Source of the DNA: Rhizobiales bacterium 64-17
GTDB lineage: Bacteria > Pseudomonadota > Alphaproteobacteria > Rhizobiales > Xanthobacteraceae
Direction: 5' to 3'
Assembly (NCBI GenBank): GCA_001899285.1
Contig: MKWA01000013.1
Span: 1 to 64,000, forward strand
DNA length: 64,000 nt
The notes under the pieces were generated by a model that saw only the letters and a list, made by a program, of their open reading frames with translations, did no database searches and was not told the DNA's origin. Both the position numbers and the translations under genes were made by a program. This document shows positions 26,776-35,777 of the stretch, piece after piece. How positions within the stretch are numbered: the first letter of the stretch is position 1; every line of letters begins with the position of its first letter.

Positions 26776-27693
26776 ATGTCACCGGTCGATACGACGGAAC
26801 CCGATCCCTCCGCTATTGCCAATATCCCGAAGCCGCCCTTTGTCAGGCTTCCCCATCCTTCCCGGATGTTTGCGACCCGGGCCGAGCGGTTCCGAACCCT
26901 CGCCGAAGGTCATGATCTGAAACCCTATCTGCTGTTCCTGGCGGACCTGTGCGCCGCGCAGGCGGCGATCCAGGACGGCCTGCCGAAACTGGCCCCGCTC
27001 GACGCAGCGGTGCTGGCGCGCGCCAGGGAACACAAGATGCCGCCGCTCGATCGCGGCCATTTCACCGCCGATCCGGCATTCGAGGCGCCCTTTTCGCGGC
27101 TGATCGCGGCGGCCGAGCAGATGACGATGCCGGCGGTGGCGCAGGCCGCGCTGCTGCGGGTCAAGGCTGCCGATGCGGCCGCGCGCGAGGGCATGGTGCA
27201 GAACGTGCTGGCCGAGGCGATTCCGGTCGAGGCGCTGGCCGAGCATGTGTTCGTTGCCGCAGCCCTGCAGGTGCACTTCGCCCGGTTGGCAGAGCGGCTG
27301 CCCGGCAGGGAGATGGAATCGGTCGGCGACGGTGTTTGCCCCTCGTGTGGTGGTGCGCCGGCCTCGACGTTGTTGGTTTCGTGGCCGCCGCCGGCGGGCG
27401 CGCGCTACTGCTCCTGCTCGCTGTGCGGGACGATGTGGAACCATCTGCGGTCGAAATGCACGCTGTGCGGCTCGACCAGCAAGATCGCGTTCCAGGAGAT
27501 CGAAGGCACCGGCGGCACCATCAAGGCGGAAACCTGCGAGGACTGCCACGGTTATATGAAGATGATGAACCAGCAGAACGACCGCTTCCTCGATCCGATC
27601 GCGGACGACGTGGCGACGCTCGGCCTCGATCTGCTGGTGCGCGAGCTTGGTTTCCGTCGCGGTGGCATCAATCCGTTCCTGATCGGCTACTGA
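26776..27693 (+). CDS. fdhE: formate dehydrogenase accessory protein FdhE
   Basis: A 305-residue cytoplasmic maturation factor for formate dehydrogenase. It carries the rubredoxin-like Cys pairs of the family: CPSCGG, CSLCGTMW, CTLCGS and CEDCHGY (four CxxC). The GGAAG Shine-Dalgarno precedes the ATG. FdhE binds the Tat-targeted catalytic subunit and helps it fold. The sulfurtransferase FdhD, which is also required, is not in this window. Confidence 0.92.
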   Translation: MSPVDTTEPDPSAIANIPKPPFVRLPHPSRMFATRAERFRTLAEGHDLKPYLLFLADLCAAQAAIQDGLPKLAPLDAAVLARAREHKMPPLDRGHFTADPAFEAPFSRLIAAAEQMTMPAVAQAALLRVKAADAAAREGMVQNVLAEAIPVEALAEHVFVAAALQVHFARLAERLPGREMESVGDGVCPSCGGAPASTLLVSWPPPAGARYCSCSLCGTMWNHLRSKCTLCGSTSKIAFQEIEGTGGTIKAETCEDCHGYMKMMNQQNDRFLDPIADDVATLGLDLLVRELGFRRGGINPFLIGY

Positions 27694-27703
27694 GGGGGCG
27701 ATC

Positions 27704-29113
27704 GTGCGCGATCCGGACACCAGCCTCAGGCGAATTCCGTCCGTTGACGAGGTGCTGAAGACGGCGCCGGCGCTTGCCGCGATCGAGCGGTTCGGCAGGC
27801 CGGCGGTCGTCGCCGCGATCCGCGCGCGGATCGATCACATCCGCCAGATGCTTGCGTCCGGCGGTGCGTTGAGCAGGACCGTCGACGAGATCGCGGTTGC
27901 CGCTGCCGAGCGATTGGCCGCCGACGCCGCGCTCAAGGCGCGGCCGGTGTTCAATCTCACCGGCACGGTGCTGCACACCAATCTCGGCCGCGCCTTGCTG
28001 GCGGATGCCGCCGTCGCCGCCGCGACCGATGCGATGCGCGAGGCGCTCGCTTTGGAGTTCAATCTCGATGACGGCAAGCGCGGCGAGCGCGACAGTCTCG
28101 TCCGTGGGTTGCTGTGCGAACTGACCGGCGCGGAAGACGCCACGGTGGTCAACAACAACGCCGCCGCCGTGCTGCTGGTGCTCAACACGCTTGCCGGCGG
28201 CCGCGACGCCATCGTCTCGCGCGGCGAACTGATCGAGATTGGTGGCGCGTTCCGCATGCCGGAGATCATGGCGCGTGCCGGGGCCAATCTGGTCGAGGTC
28301 GGCACCACCAACCGCACCCATGAGAAGGATTATCGCGGCGCGTTCGGGCCGCAGACCGGGCTGATCCTCAAGGTGCATACCTCGAACTACCGGATCGAGG
28401 GCTTCACCAAGGAAGTGGGGGCGAAGGCCCTGGCGGAGATCGCGCGCGAAGCCAATGTGCCGCTGGTCAACGACCTCGGCTCCGGTACGCTGATCGATCT
28501 GACGCGCTTCGGCCTCGCGCATGAGCCGACCGTCGCGGAAGCGGTGGCCGAAGGCGCGGACCTCGTTACATTCTCCGGCGACAAGCTGCTCGGCGGTCCG
28601 CAGGCCGGCTTCATCGTCGGCCGCCGCGACCTGATTGCCGCGCTCAACAAGAATCCGATGAAGCGCGCGCTGCGCATGGACAAGATCCGGCTCGCGGCGC
28701 TGGAAGCGACCTTGCGGCTCTACCGTGATCCCGACCGGCTGGCGCAGCGCCTGCCGACGGTGCGGCTGATCGCGCGCGGCAAGGATGACATCGCCGCGCT
28801 GGCGGCGCGTCTCGTGTCTGCGGTGAGCCAAGCGGTCGGCAAGGACTACACGGTGTCCGTGACCGATTGCGCCAGCCAGATCGGCTCCGGCGCGCTGCCG
28901 CAGCAGACGATCCCGAGCGCGGGGCTTGCTATTCGCTCGACACAGGGTGGTGGCGGCGCGTTGACGGCGCTCGCGACGGCGTTGCGGGCGTTGCCGATGC
29001 CGGTGATCGGCCGCATCGAGGATCAGGCGCTGGTGCTCGATCTGCGTTGTCTCGAGGATGAGGCACGGTTCGCCGGCAATCTCGCCACGCTCACGCTTGC
29101 GGAGCCGCGCTGA
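27704..29113 (+). CDS. selA: L-seryl-tRNA(Sec) selenium transferase
   Basis: A 469-residue PLP enzyme that converts Ser-tRNA(Sec) to Sec-tRNA(Sec) with selenophosphate. Family segments include INLTGTVLHTNLGRALL-like residues (NLTGTVLHTNLGRALL), VNNNAAAVLLVLNTLAGG, NDLGSGTLIDL and the PLP-lysine site FSGDKLLGGPQAG. The start is GTG ten bases after fdhE. Its TGA overlaps the ATG of the Sel1-repeat gene, so the set is translated as a coupled operon. Confidence 0.95.
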   Translation: MRDPDTSLRRIPSVDEVLKTAPALAAIERFGRPAVVAAIRARIDHIRQMLASGGALSRTVDEIAVAAAERLAADAALKARPVFNLTGTVLHTNLGRALLADAAVAAATDAMREALALEFNLDDGKRGERDSLVRGLLCELTGAEDATVVNNNAAAVLLVLNTLAGGRDAIVSRGELIEIGGAFRMPEIMARAGANLVEVGTTNRTHEKDYRGAFGPQTGLILKVHTSNYRIEGFTKEVGAKALAEIAREANVPLVNDLGSGTLIDLTRFGLAHEPTVAEAVAEGADLVTFSGDKLLGGPQAGFIVGRRDLIAALNKNPMKRALRMDKIRLAALEATLRLYRDPDRLAQRLPTVRLIARGKDDIAALAARLVSAVSQAVGKDYTVSVTDCASQIGSGALPQQTIPSAGLAIRSTQGGGGALTALATALRALPMPVIGRIEDQALVLDLRCLEDEARFAGNLATLTLAEPR

Positions 29114-29907
29114 TGGGCTGGCTCGACCGCATCGTCTCGCTCAAGCACGCGCCGGAGAAATCGGCCGGCGAGATGATGGCGGTCGCCTATGAGGCGGCGC
29201 AGAACAACGACTACGAGACCGCGCTCTCGATCTGGGGGCCGCTGGCGCATCAGGGTGTCGCGCGGGCGCAGAACAATGTGGGCGCGTGCTTCTCGGAAGG
29301 CATCGGCGTCGAGCGCGATCCGGTGCTCGCGCTGAAATGGCTGACCTTGTCCGCCGACGCCGGCGATCCGATCGGGCAGCGCAATCTCGCCGCTGCCTAC
29401 TTCAAGGGCGAAGGCGTCGAGCCCGATCCGGTGCGCGCGGCGGAATTGTACCGCGCCGCCGCTGAAGCGGGCGATGCGACCGCGCAGGACATGCTGTCGT
29501 GGATGTTGCTCGAAGGCGAGATGATCCCCGGCGACGTCGCCGAGGCGAGGCGCTGGGCGGAAGCCGCCGCGGAGCAGGGCATTGCGCCGGCGATGACACG
29601 GCTCGGCATGATCTACCACAACGCACTCGGCGTGGAGCGCGATGCCGCGCTCGCGGCGCGCTGGTGGGACAAGGCGGCGGCGCGCGGTGATGCCGATGCG
29701 CAGGCGATGCTTGGTGCTGCCTATCATCTCGGTGCTGGCGTGCCGCGCGATGCGGTGGCGGCGCTGATGTGGCTTCTGCGCGCGCGTGACGGCGGCAGCG
29801 CGCTGGCGCAACCTTTCGTCGAGCCGGTGAAAGCCGGGCTTGTAGACGCTGAAATCGCTCGTGCGCAGCAACTGGCGAGTGCGCCGCTGGCGGAGCCGGT
29901 GTCATGA
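29113..29907 (+). CDS. Sel1-like repeat protein between selA and selB
   Basis: A 264-residue helical-repeat protein made of about six Sel1-like repeats (e.g. [22 protein letters not shown], split here: [16 protein letters not shown] then [22 protein letters not shown] then AGVPRD). No signal peptide, so probably cytoplasmic. Its start overlaps the selA stop and its stop overlaps the selB start, which implies a role linked to selenocysteine insertion, perhaps as an adaptor, but no function is known. The name Sel1 refers to a eukaryotic protein and is not itself evidence for selenium. Confidence 0.8.
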   Translation: MGWLDRIVSLKHAPEKSAGEMMAVAYEAAQNNDYETALSIWGPLAHQGVARAQNNVGACFSEGIGVERDPVLALKWLTLSADAGDPIGQRNLAAAYFKGEGVEPDPVRAAELYRAAAEAGDATAQDMLSWMLLEGEMIPGDVAEARRWAEAAAEQGIAPAMTRLGMIYHNALGVERDAALAARWWDKAAARGDADAQAMLGAAYHLGAGVPRDAVAALMWLLRARDGGSALAQPFVEPVKAGLVDAEIARAQQLASAPLAEPVS

Positions 29908-32003
29908 TCGTCGGCACCGCGGGGCATATCGACCACGGCAAGACCTCGCTAGTGCGGGCGCTGACCGGCGTCGACACCGACCGTCTCAAGGATGAGAAGG
30001 CGCGCGGCATCTCCATCGACCTCGGCTTTGCCTATCTGCCGTCGCCCGATGGCGGCGTGCTTGGCTTTGTCGATGTGCCGGGCCACGAGCGCTTCGTGCA
30101 CAACATGCTCGCCGGCGCGAGTGGCATTGATTTCGTGCTGCTGGTGATCGCCGCCGACGACGGCGTGATGCCGCAGACCATGGAACATCTGGCGATCGTC
30201 GATCTGCTCGGGATCAGCCATGGCCTCGTCGCCATCACCAAGGCCGATCTGGTTGATGCCGATCGTCTGGCGGCGGTGAAGACCGAGATCGCCAATGTGC
30301 TGGCGCCCACGGCGTTGCGCGACGCCGACATGATCGCGGTGTCGAGCCAGACCGGGCAGGGCATCGATGAACTGCGCCAGCGGTTGTTTGCCGAATCCCA
30401 AAGGCTTGGCAGCCGCTCCGACAAGGGGCGTTTCCGGCTCGCGGTGGATCGCTCGTTCACCCTGCAAGGTGCTGGCACGGTGGTCACCGGCACGGTGTTG
30501 TCGGGGCAGGTTCACGCCGAGGATCAGGTGCGGATCAGCCCCTCGGGCCTGACGGCGCGGGTGCGATCCATCCATGCGCAGAACCGGCCGGCGCAGATGG
30601 GGCGCGCCGGCGACCGCTGCGCGCTCAATCTCGCTGGCGACGGCATCACCAAGGACGCCATCGCGCGCGGTCAGGTCGTGCTCGATCCCGACTTGCACGC
30701 GCCGGCGGACCGCATCGATGTGACGCTGCGCGTGCTCGCATCGGAGCCGCGGCCGATCACCCAGTGGATGCCGGTGCGTCTGCACCATGCCGCCGCCGAA
30801 GTCGGCGCGCGGGTGGTGCTGCTCGGCGATGGTCCCATCGCGCCGGGCACCGAGGCATTCGTGCAACTCGTGCTGGAGCAGCCGATCGCGGCTGCGGCTG
30901 GCGACCGTTTCGTTCTGCGCGACACCAGCGCGCAACGCACCATCGGCGGCGGCATGCTGCTCGATCTGCGCGCGCCGGCGCGCAAGCGCCGCACGCCGGA
31001 GCGGCTGGCGCAGCTCGAGGCCTATGCCATCGCCGATCCGGTCAAGGCGTTATCGGTATTGCTAGACCGGCCGCCGGGTTATGTCGATTTCACCGCCTTC
31101 TGCCGCGATCGCGCGCTGTCGGCGACGGAATGCGATGCCATCGCCACGGACACCAGCCTGTTTCGGCTGACGACACCGAAGACGGAGCTGGCATTGTCGC
31201 CGGCCAACTGGTTGCGGCTCAAGCGCAGCATGCTGGCGACGCTGACGCAATTCCATGCTGACAATCCAAATCTGCCCGGCATGGGGCTGGAGCGGCTGCG
31301 GCTGCAACTTGAGCCGCGCTTGCCGGCGCCGGCTTTCGGCGCACTGCTGCAAGGTTTGGCTCGCACCAAAGATGTGTCGCTCGACGGCGCCTGGATTCGT
31401 CTACCGAGTCACGAGGTCCGGCTGACGCCGCAGGACGAGCGGCTGTGGGCCAAGATCGCGCCGCTGATCGAGGGGACCGAGCGGTTCCGGCCGCCGCGCG
31501 TGCGCGACATCGCCGATTTGATCCACGAGCCGGAAGGCGAGATCCGGCGGCTGTTGAAGTTGCTCGGCCGCATGGGCCGTGTCGATGAAGTGGCGCATGA
31601 TCACTTCTTCCTGCGCAACACCGTCGCCGAGATGGTGGAGATCGCGACGAAGCTGGCCGGCGAAGCGCCGGATGGACAATTCAACGCCGCGCTGTTCCGG
31701 GATCAGATGAATAACGGCCGCAAGGTCGCGATCCAGATCCTCGAGTTTTTCGACCGGCACGGCGTCACGATGCGGCGCGGCGATCTGCGGCGCATCAACA
31801 AACACCGACTTGACCTGTTCCGCCGTTCGTCGGATTCAGGAGGGGCGCAGACTGCGTCCGATACCGTTTCAGGAAGAGCATCGTCCCCGGTGGGGCGTCC
31901 GGACTTCAAATCCGGGAAGGGCCGCGAGCCGGTCCTTGGTGGGTTCGACTCCCATTCTCTTCCGCCAAATTCCGGACACCGTCACCGCAGGAGCGCGCGA
32001 TGA
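29904..32003 (+). CDS. selB: selenocysteine-specific elongation factor SelB, frame continuing through selC
   Basis: A GTPase that carries Sec-tRNA(Sec) to UGA codons next to a SECIS. GTPase motifs: [26 protein letters not shown] and VSSQTGQG. Domains II-III follow, then four winged helices (about 360-640) that bind the SECIS; the last ends in [18 protein letters not shown]. The frame gives 699 residues, longer than usual, because no stop occurs before 32001-32003; codons 657-688 are the tRNA-Sec gene itself. So either SelB carries a 40-odd-residue tail made from tRNA sequence, or the mRNA is cut at selC by tRNA processing and the protein end is lost or rescued. It overlaps the next gene by ATGA. 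Confidence 0.93.
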   Translation: MIVGTAGHIDHGKTSLVRALTGVDTDRLKDEKARGISIDLGFAYLPSPDGGVLGFVDVPGHERFVHNMLAGASGIDFVLLVIAADDGVMPQTMEHLAIVDLLGISHGLVAITKADLVDADRLAAVKTEIANVLAPTALRDADMIAVSSQTGQGIDELRQRLFAESQRLGSRSDKGRFRLAVDRSFTLQGAGTVVTGTVLSGQVHAEDQVRISPSGLTARVRSIHAQNRPAQMGRAGDRCALNLAGDGITKDAIARGQVVLDPDLHAPADRIDVTLRVLASEPRPITQWMPVRLHHAAAEVGARVVLLGDGPIAPGTEAFVQLVLEQPIAAAAGDRFVLRDTSAQRTIGGGMLLDLRAPARKRRTPERLAQLEAYAIADPVKALSVLLDRPPGYVDFTAFCRDRALSATECDAIATDTSLFRLTTPKTELALSPANWLRLKRSMLATLTQFHADNPNLPGMGLERLRLQLEPRLPAPAFGALLQGLARTKDVSLDGAWIRLPSHEVRLTPQDERLWAKIAPLIEGTERFRPPRVRDIADLIHEPEGEIRRLLKLLGRMGRVDEVAHDHFFLRNTVAEMVEIATKLAGEAPDGQFNAALFRDQMNNGRKVAIQILEFFDRHGVTMRRGDLRRINKHRLDLFRRSSDSGGAQTASDTVSGRASSPVGRPDFKSGKGREPVLGGFDSHSLPPNSGHRHRRSAR
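31872..31967 (+). tRNA. selC: tRNA-Sec (anticodon TCA)
   Basis: A 96-base tRNA with encoded CCA, very similar to E. coli selC. The acceptor stem GGAAGAG (31872-31878) pairs with CTCTTCC (31957-31963); the eighth pair expected of tRNA-Sec would be a C-U mismatch. The anticodon stem CCGGA/TCCGG encloses CTTCAAA with anticodon TCA at 31906-31908. A long extra arm (GAAGGGCCGCGAGCCGGTCC region) and T-loop TTCGACT follow. It lies wholly inside the open frame of selB. Confidence 0.95.
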
Positions 32004-32491
32004 GCCTCACCACATATCTTGATGGGTTGGAGCAGGCCGCGCACGCCGCCAGCACGGCCGAGGAAGTCTATCGCCGCGAGATCGCGCAGCGGGTCCGCGC
32101 GCTGGAGCAAGAGCGCGCTTTTGCCTTCCGCCGGCTGAACCTGATGCGGACCGTTACGGCGGCGGTGACGGGTCATGAGGAAGAAGCCGAGGCGCTGCAG
32201 GCCGGTAACGTCGCTTTCATGCGTGAACTCGAGTGGACCGGCGCGACCGAAGCGCAGCGACAGGCGCTGGAGCAGTTCCAGCCGGTGGTCCTGGCCGCGT
32301 GGACTCTCAGCCGCGTCACCGAGGGCGAGGGTGACAAAGCTGCCGACACGGCCGCCGATAAGGCGGCCAAGATGGCGGCGTTGCAGCGCGCCTTGACCGT
32401 GTTCGAGCAATGGTTTGCTGCCTCGCGCAATGGGCCGTTCCTCAGCGTGATGGAACGCGAAGTGGTGGAATTGCCGCTTGTCGAAATCTAA
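32000..32491 (+). CDS. unrecognised helical protein downstream of selC
   Basis: A 163-residue, probably all-helical and soluble protein; residues 20-60 are charged and heptad-like (coiled-coil candidate), and residues about 115-125 hold an Ala/Asp/Lys run. No Cys and no known motif. Its ATG overlaps the selB stop and its end overlaps the next frame, so it belongs to the selenium operon. Function unknown. Confidence 0.7.
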   Translation: MSLTTYLDGLEQAAHAASTAEEVYRREIAQRVRALEQERAFAFRRLNLMRTVTAAVTGHEEEAEALQAGNVAFMRELEWTGATEAQRQALEQFQPVVLAAWTLSRVTEGEGDKAADTAADKAAKMAALQRALTVFEQWFAASRNGPFLSVMEREVVELPLVEI

Positions 32492-32927
32492 GTCGAAATC
32501 GAAGCCGAGGTTCAAACCGGGAGCGAAGCCGAAATCGGTAGAGCCGGCACGGGACGCTTTTTTATTCGATGACTGGATCGTCGATGAATATCGGCGGACC
32601 GAAGGGTTCACAGCTCTCGTGGTGCTGCTGTCGATCGGTAATTTTGAAGTGTTGCCGCTGCGCTCCACCTTCATGCATGTGATCGGCGACGAACTGACCT
32701 GGCTCAATCTCACCGAGCTGCTGCGCAGCGCCGGTGTCGCGTGGGATGGCGTGTTGATCATGCCCGTCAGCGATACGGAAGGCGGTCCGGTGGAGGATAT
32801 TGTTGCGCGAACCGAGTTACGGGCGCTGGAAAAACGCGTGATCGAAGATCGTACGGTCATCAACGAAGGCCATTTTTTCGACAAGTGGGGCCGACGGATG
32901 AAGATCGAGGAAGCGCAACCGCAATGA
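32478..32927 (+). CDS. unrecognised small protein with basic N-terminus
   Basis: A 149-residue protein starting at a TTG within the end of the previous gene (14-base overlap). The first 20 residues are Lys/Ser/Pro-rich (SKSKSKSKPRFKPGAKPKS), followed by a folded alpha/beta domain with DAFLFDDWIVDEYRR and WDGVLIMPVSDTEGGPVED. No catalytic motif or Cys is evident. It overlaps the lipoate-ligase-like gene by ATGA. The start is the only in-frame option covering the conserved-looking part. Function unknown. Confidence 0.62.
   Translation: MSKSKSKSKPRFKPGAKPKSVEPARDAFLFDDWIVDEYRRTEGFTALVVLLSIGNFEVLPLRSTFMHVIGDELTWLNLTELLRSAGVAWDGVLIMPVSDTEGGPVEDIVARTELRALEKRVIEDRTVINEGHFFDKWGRRMKIEEAQPQ
32480..32503. 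repeat. 12-base tandem duplication spanning a stop codon
   Basis: GTCGAAATCTAA and GTCGAAATCGAA are adjacent and differ at one base; the first contains the TAA of the upstream gene while both encode SKS(K/R)-type residues in the overlapping downstream frame. Confidence 0.85.
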
Positions 32928-33697
32928 CCCGCACCTTGCGGGTGATCGATACGGGGCTTAAGCCCGCCCATTGGAACATCGCCGTGACGGCGGCGCTGAT
33001 CGAGCAGCATGTTGACGGACGGATTGCCGACACGCTGCGTTTCCATCGTTATCGCCCGGCGGTCCTGATCGGACGGAACCAGCGGTTCGCCGAGGCTTGC
33101 GATGTGCGGGCATGCCGGCGGCATGGGGTCGATGTGGCACGGCGCATCACCGGCGGCGGCGCGGTTTACATGACGCCGGGCGTGCTGGCGTTCGATCTTG
33201 TCATCGGCCGGCGCGTGGCCGGCGATCAGGAACACGCCGCGTCCACCATCTGCCAGGCGCTGGCGCGGGGCTTGTCACGCCTCGATGCGACGGGCCGGCT
33301 GGTGGCGCGCTATCGTGCGCCCAACGATATCGTCATCGCCGGCCGCAAGGTGGTGGGTGCCAGCGGCTATTACGACGGTACGACGCTGGCCTATCAGGGC
33401 GCGATCATGATCGACATGGATTTCGCGATGATGGCCGAGGTGCTGGTGTTGCCGGCGCCACTCGATGGGCAGTTGACGTGTCTGCGTGAGCAGGCCGGCC
33501 CGGCGGCGGACCGCAACGCGTTGACGGGTTTCGTGACCGGCGAACTGACGCAGGTTTTCGGCTATGCTGCGGCTCCGGATGATCTGGACGAAGCGACAAT
33601 GCAGATTGCCGAGCGGATGCTCGTGGACGGAATGGGCGACGCCGAAGATCACCCGCCCGGCCGTGCCTCGCATCCGATGCAGGAACAAGCGTCGTGA
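32924..33697 (+). CDS. lipoate-protein ligase-like protein (BPL/LplA/LipB fold)
   Basis: A 257-residue protein of the lipoate ligase fold. Key motifs are RRITGGGAVYMTPGVLAFDL (residues 73-92; the RRxxGGGAVYH-type nucleotide/lipoate loop) and NDIVIAGRKVVGASGYYDG with the expected catalytic Lys142, followed by YQGAIMIDMD. It lacks the long C-terminal LplA domain, as in small ligases (sLpl) of sulfur-oxidation clusters. It should attach lipoate or octanoate to a carrier, and the obvious carrier is the GcvH-like protein two genes downstream. It overlaps both neighbours by four bases. Confidence 0.82.
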   Translation: MTRTLRVIDTGLKPAHWNIAVTAALIEQHVDGRIADTLRFHRYRPAVLIGRNQRFAEACDVRACRRHGVDVARRITGGGAVYMTPGVLAFDLVIGRRVAGDQEHAASTICQALARGLSRLDATGRLVARYRAPNDIVIAGRKVVGASGYYDGTTLAYQGAIMIDMDFAMMAEVLVLPAPLDGQLTCLREQAGPAADRNALTGFVTGELTQVFGYAAAPDDLDEATMQIAERMLVDGMGDAEDHPPGRASHPMQEQAS

Positions 33698-34071
33698 CCA
33701 AGCGTCTGCTGATCGTTCTGGTGAACACCGACCCGCGCAACGGCGAGGAGATGGGCGCGCCGTTCTATCACGCGGCGGTCGCCGCAGCGATGGATTACGA
33801 GGTCGATGTGGTTTGTGCCGCGACGGCCGGCAAGCTGATGATCAAGGGCGTCGCCGAAAAGTTGCACGTCAAGGCAGGTCATCCGCGAACGGTCTATGAC
33901 TGGATCAAGGAAGCGCACGATCACGGTGCGAAATTCTGGGCGTGCCCGGCCAATCTCGATCTGTTCGAGGTGAACGAAAGCGATCTGATCCCCGAATGCG
34001 CCGGTCTGATGGGCGCCGCCACCATGATCCAGAACATCATGGACGGCGAATATCGCGTGCTGACCTATTGA
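33694..34071 (+). CDS. DsrE-like protein
   Basis: A 125-residue DsrE/DsrF/YchN-fold protein. It begins KRLLIVLVNTDPRNGEEMGAPFYHAAVAAAM and has Cys41, Cys84 (in FWACPANLDLF) and Cys102 (in PECAGLMGAA); Cys84 is where DsrE-type sulfurtransferases hold persulfide. DsrE proteins pass sulfane sulfur from TusA to downstream carriers. In this selenium locus it might handle sulfur or selenium. It is tightly coupled to the ligase-like gene. Confidence 0.82.
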   Translation: MTKRLLIVLVNTDPRNGEEMGAPFYHAAVAAAMDYEVDVVCAATAGKLMIKGVAEKLHVKAGHPRTVYDWIKEAHDHGAKFWACPANLDLFEVNESDLIPECAGLMGAATMIQNIMDGEYRVLTY

Positions 34072-34083
34072 GATGTGACAGCG

Positions 34084-34548
34084 ATGACGACGGTCCGCGG
34101 CTGCGATTTCCCCGATGCTCTGTTCTACGACGTGCCGACCCATACCTGGTATCAGCCAGCGGATGAGGGGCTTGTCCGGTTCGGCATCAGTCGCGTCGGT
34201 CTTGCGCTGGCGCGCGAGGTGCTGGTGTTCACGCCGAAGCGTGTCGGTTCCGAATGCGAGAAAGGCCGTTCGGTCGCGACCATGGAAAGCGCGAAGTGGG
34301 TCGGCTCCGTGCGCATCGCCTTCGACGGCACGGTCGTTGCGATCAACGAGGCGCTGATCGCGCGGCCGACGATCATCAACGAGGACTGCTATGGCGCCGG
34401 ATGGATGCTGCTGGTGCGTCCGGCGTCCGCGTCATGGCGCGACGCCTTGATCCCCGGCGCGTCGCTCGCCGATGCTTACGAAGCCTGGATGGAGCGCGAG
34501 GCGTTTCCCGGCTGCGGTCCCGACGGACAGATGGCGGCTTTTTTCTAG
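34084..34548 (+). CDS. GcvH-like lipoyl carrier protein
   Basis: A 154-residue protein with the fold of glycine-cleavage H protein: [30 protein letters not shown], then the lipoylation loop [17 protein letters not shown] with Lys71 in the lipoyl-lysine position, and [27 protein letters not shown], matching the VNE...NEDPYGxGWL pattern. No gcvT or gcvP is near, so it is not an ordinary glycine-cleavage component; it resembles the lipoate-binding proteins (LbpA) of sHdr sulfur oxidation, but no hdr genes are present. A GTG nine bases upstream is an alternative start. Its TAG shares a CTAG with the stop of selD. Confidence 0.8.
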   Translation: MTTVRGCDFPDALFYDVPTHTWYQPADEGLVRFGISRVGLALAREVLVFTPKRVGSECEKGRSVATMESAKWVGSVRIAFDGTVVAINEALIARPTIINEDCYGAGWMLLVRPASASWRDALIPGASLADAYEAWMEREAFPGCGPDGQMAAFF

Positions 34549-35594
34549 CTGACCACGCGCACGCCGGGCGCACCGGTTTCCGCATGCCCGACGATCTGCG
34601 CCGCCGGATATCCGGCATCGACGATCGATTTCAGCACCGCTTGCGCATCCTTCGCCGCGCACGACACCAGCAAGCCGCCGGAGGTCTGCGGATCGGCCAG
34701 AAGGTCGCGTTGCCAGTCCGGCATGCCGGCCGGCAGCGACACGGCGTTGCCGTAGCTCGCCCAGTTGCGCTTCGACGCGCCGGTGATGAAACCCGCCTGC
34801 GCCAGCCGGCTCGCGTGGGAGAACAGCGGCACGTCCGAGGCATTGATCACGGCGGTGAGATTCGAGCCGCGCGCCAGTTCGAGGACGTGGCCGAGCAGGC
34901 CGAAGCCGGTCACGTCGGTGATTGCGTGCACGGCAGGATTGGCCGACAGCTCGCCGCCGATGCGGTTCAGCAGCGTCGTCGAAGCCACCATCTCGGCATA
35001 GCCGGCGCCGTCGAGTTCGCCCTTCTTGATGGCGGCGGAATAGATGCCGACGCCGAGCGCCTTGGTCAGGATTAGCGCGTCGCCTGGTTTCGCGTCGGCG
35101 TTGCGGCGCACCTGTTCGGGCCGGCAGAGGCCGATGGCAACGAGGCCATAGATCGGCTCGGGCGCGTCGATCGAATGTCCGCCCGCGACCGGAATGCCGG
35201 CGGCCGCGCAAACCGATGCGCCGCCCTTGAGAATCTCGCGCACCACATCGGTCGGAATCTTGTCGAGCGGCATGCCGAGGATCGCTAGCGCCATGATCGG
35301 CTTGGCGCCCATGGCGTAGACGTCGGAGATCGCATTGGTCGCGGCGATGCGGCCGAAGTCATAAGGATCGTCCACCACCGGCATGAAGAAATCGGTGGTG
35401 GCGACGATGCAGGTGTTGTCGTCGACCTGCCAGACGGCGGCGTCGTCGCCGGTCTCGGTGCCGACCAGCAACTGTTTGAACGGCGATGCGATTGGCTGAT
35501 CGGCCAGCAGTTCCTGCAGCACGGCGGGCGCGAGCTTGCAGCCGCAACCACCGCCATGGGCGAGGCTGGTCAGCTTGACGATCGGGGCGTTCAT
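34545..35594 (-). CDS. selD: selenide, water dikinase
   Basis: A 349-residue ATP-dependent enzyme that makes selenophosphate from selenide, the selenium donor for SelA. Active-site Cys17 and Lys20 lie in GGGCGCK as in E. coli SelD, so this is a Cys-type and not a selenoprotein form. Other family segments: [31 protein letters not shown] and [12 protein letters not shown]. Start is [10 protein letters not shown] with GGAGAA upstream. It faces the selABC group and ends on the same CTAG as the GcvH-like gene, so the two transcripts converge with overlapping stops. Confidence 0.95.
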   Translation of the reverse strand: MNAPIVKLTSLAHGGGCGCKLAPAVLQELLADQPIASPFKQLLVGTETGDDAAVWQVDDNTCIVATTDFFMPVVDDPYDFGRIAATNAISDVYAMGAKPIMALAILGMPLDKIPTDVVREILKGGASVCAAAGIPVAGGHSIDAPEPIYGLVAIGLCRPEQVRRNADAKPGDALILTKALGVGIYSAAIKKGELDGAGYAEMVASTTLLNRIGGELSANPAVHAITDVTGFGLLGHVLELARGSNLTAVINASDVPLFSHASRLAQAGFITGASKRNWASYGNAVSLPAGMPDWQRDLLADPQTSGGLLVSCAAKDAQAVLKSIVDAGYPAAQIVGHAETGAPGVRVVS

Positions 35595-35777
35595 GGCCGG
35601 TTCTCCATACCCAATTGCATCGATGTCACGCCGCGCCGCGGCAGGCTCGCCAGCAATCCGCGCGCCGCGCGAAGCAGAGAAAACCATTGGGATCAGACTA
35701 TTCCTGAAAGCCCGATGGAGGCAAACGGCGAGAGGGGACGCAGGCGTGCCAGCGCGCGCCTGCGTCAACGTGCTCGG

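Noticed and set aside
34084-34548. Ordinary glycine-cleavage H protein
   Set aside because: There is no gcvT or gcvP nearby, and the protein is diverged outside the lipoyl loop; position with lipoate-ligase-like and DsrE-like genes suggests another role.
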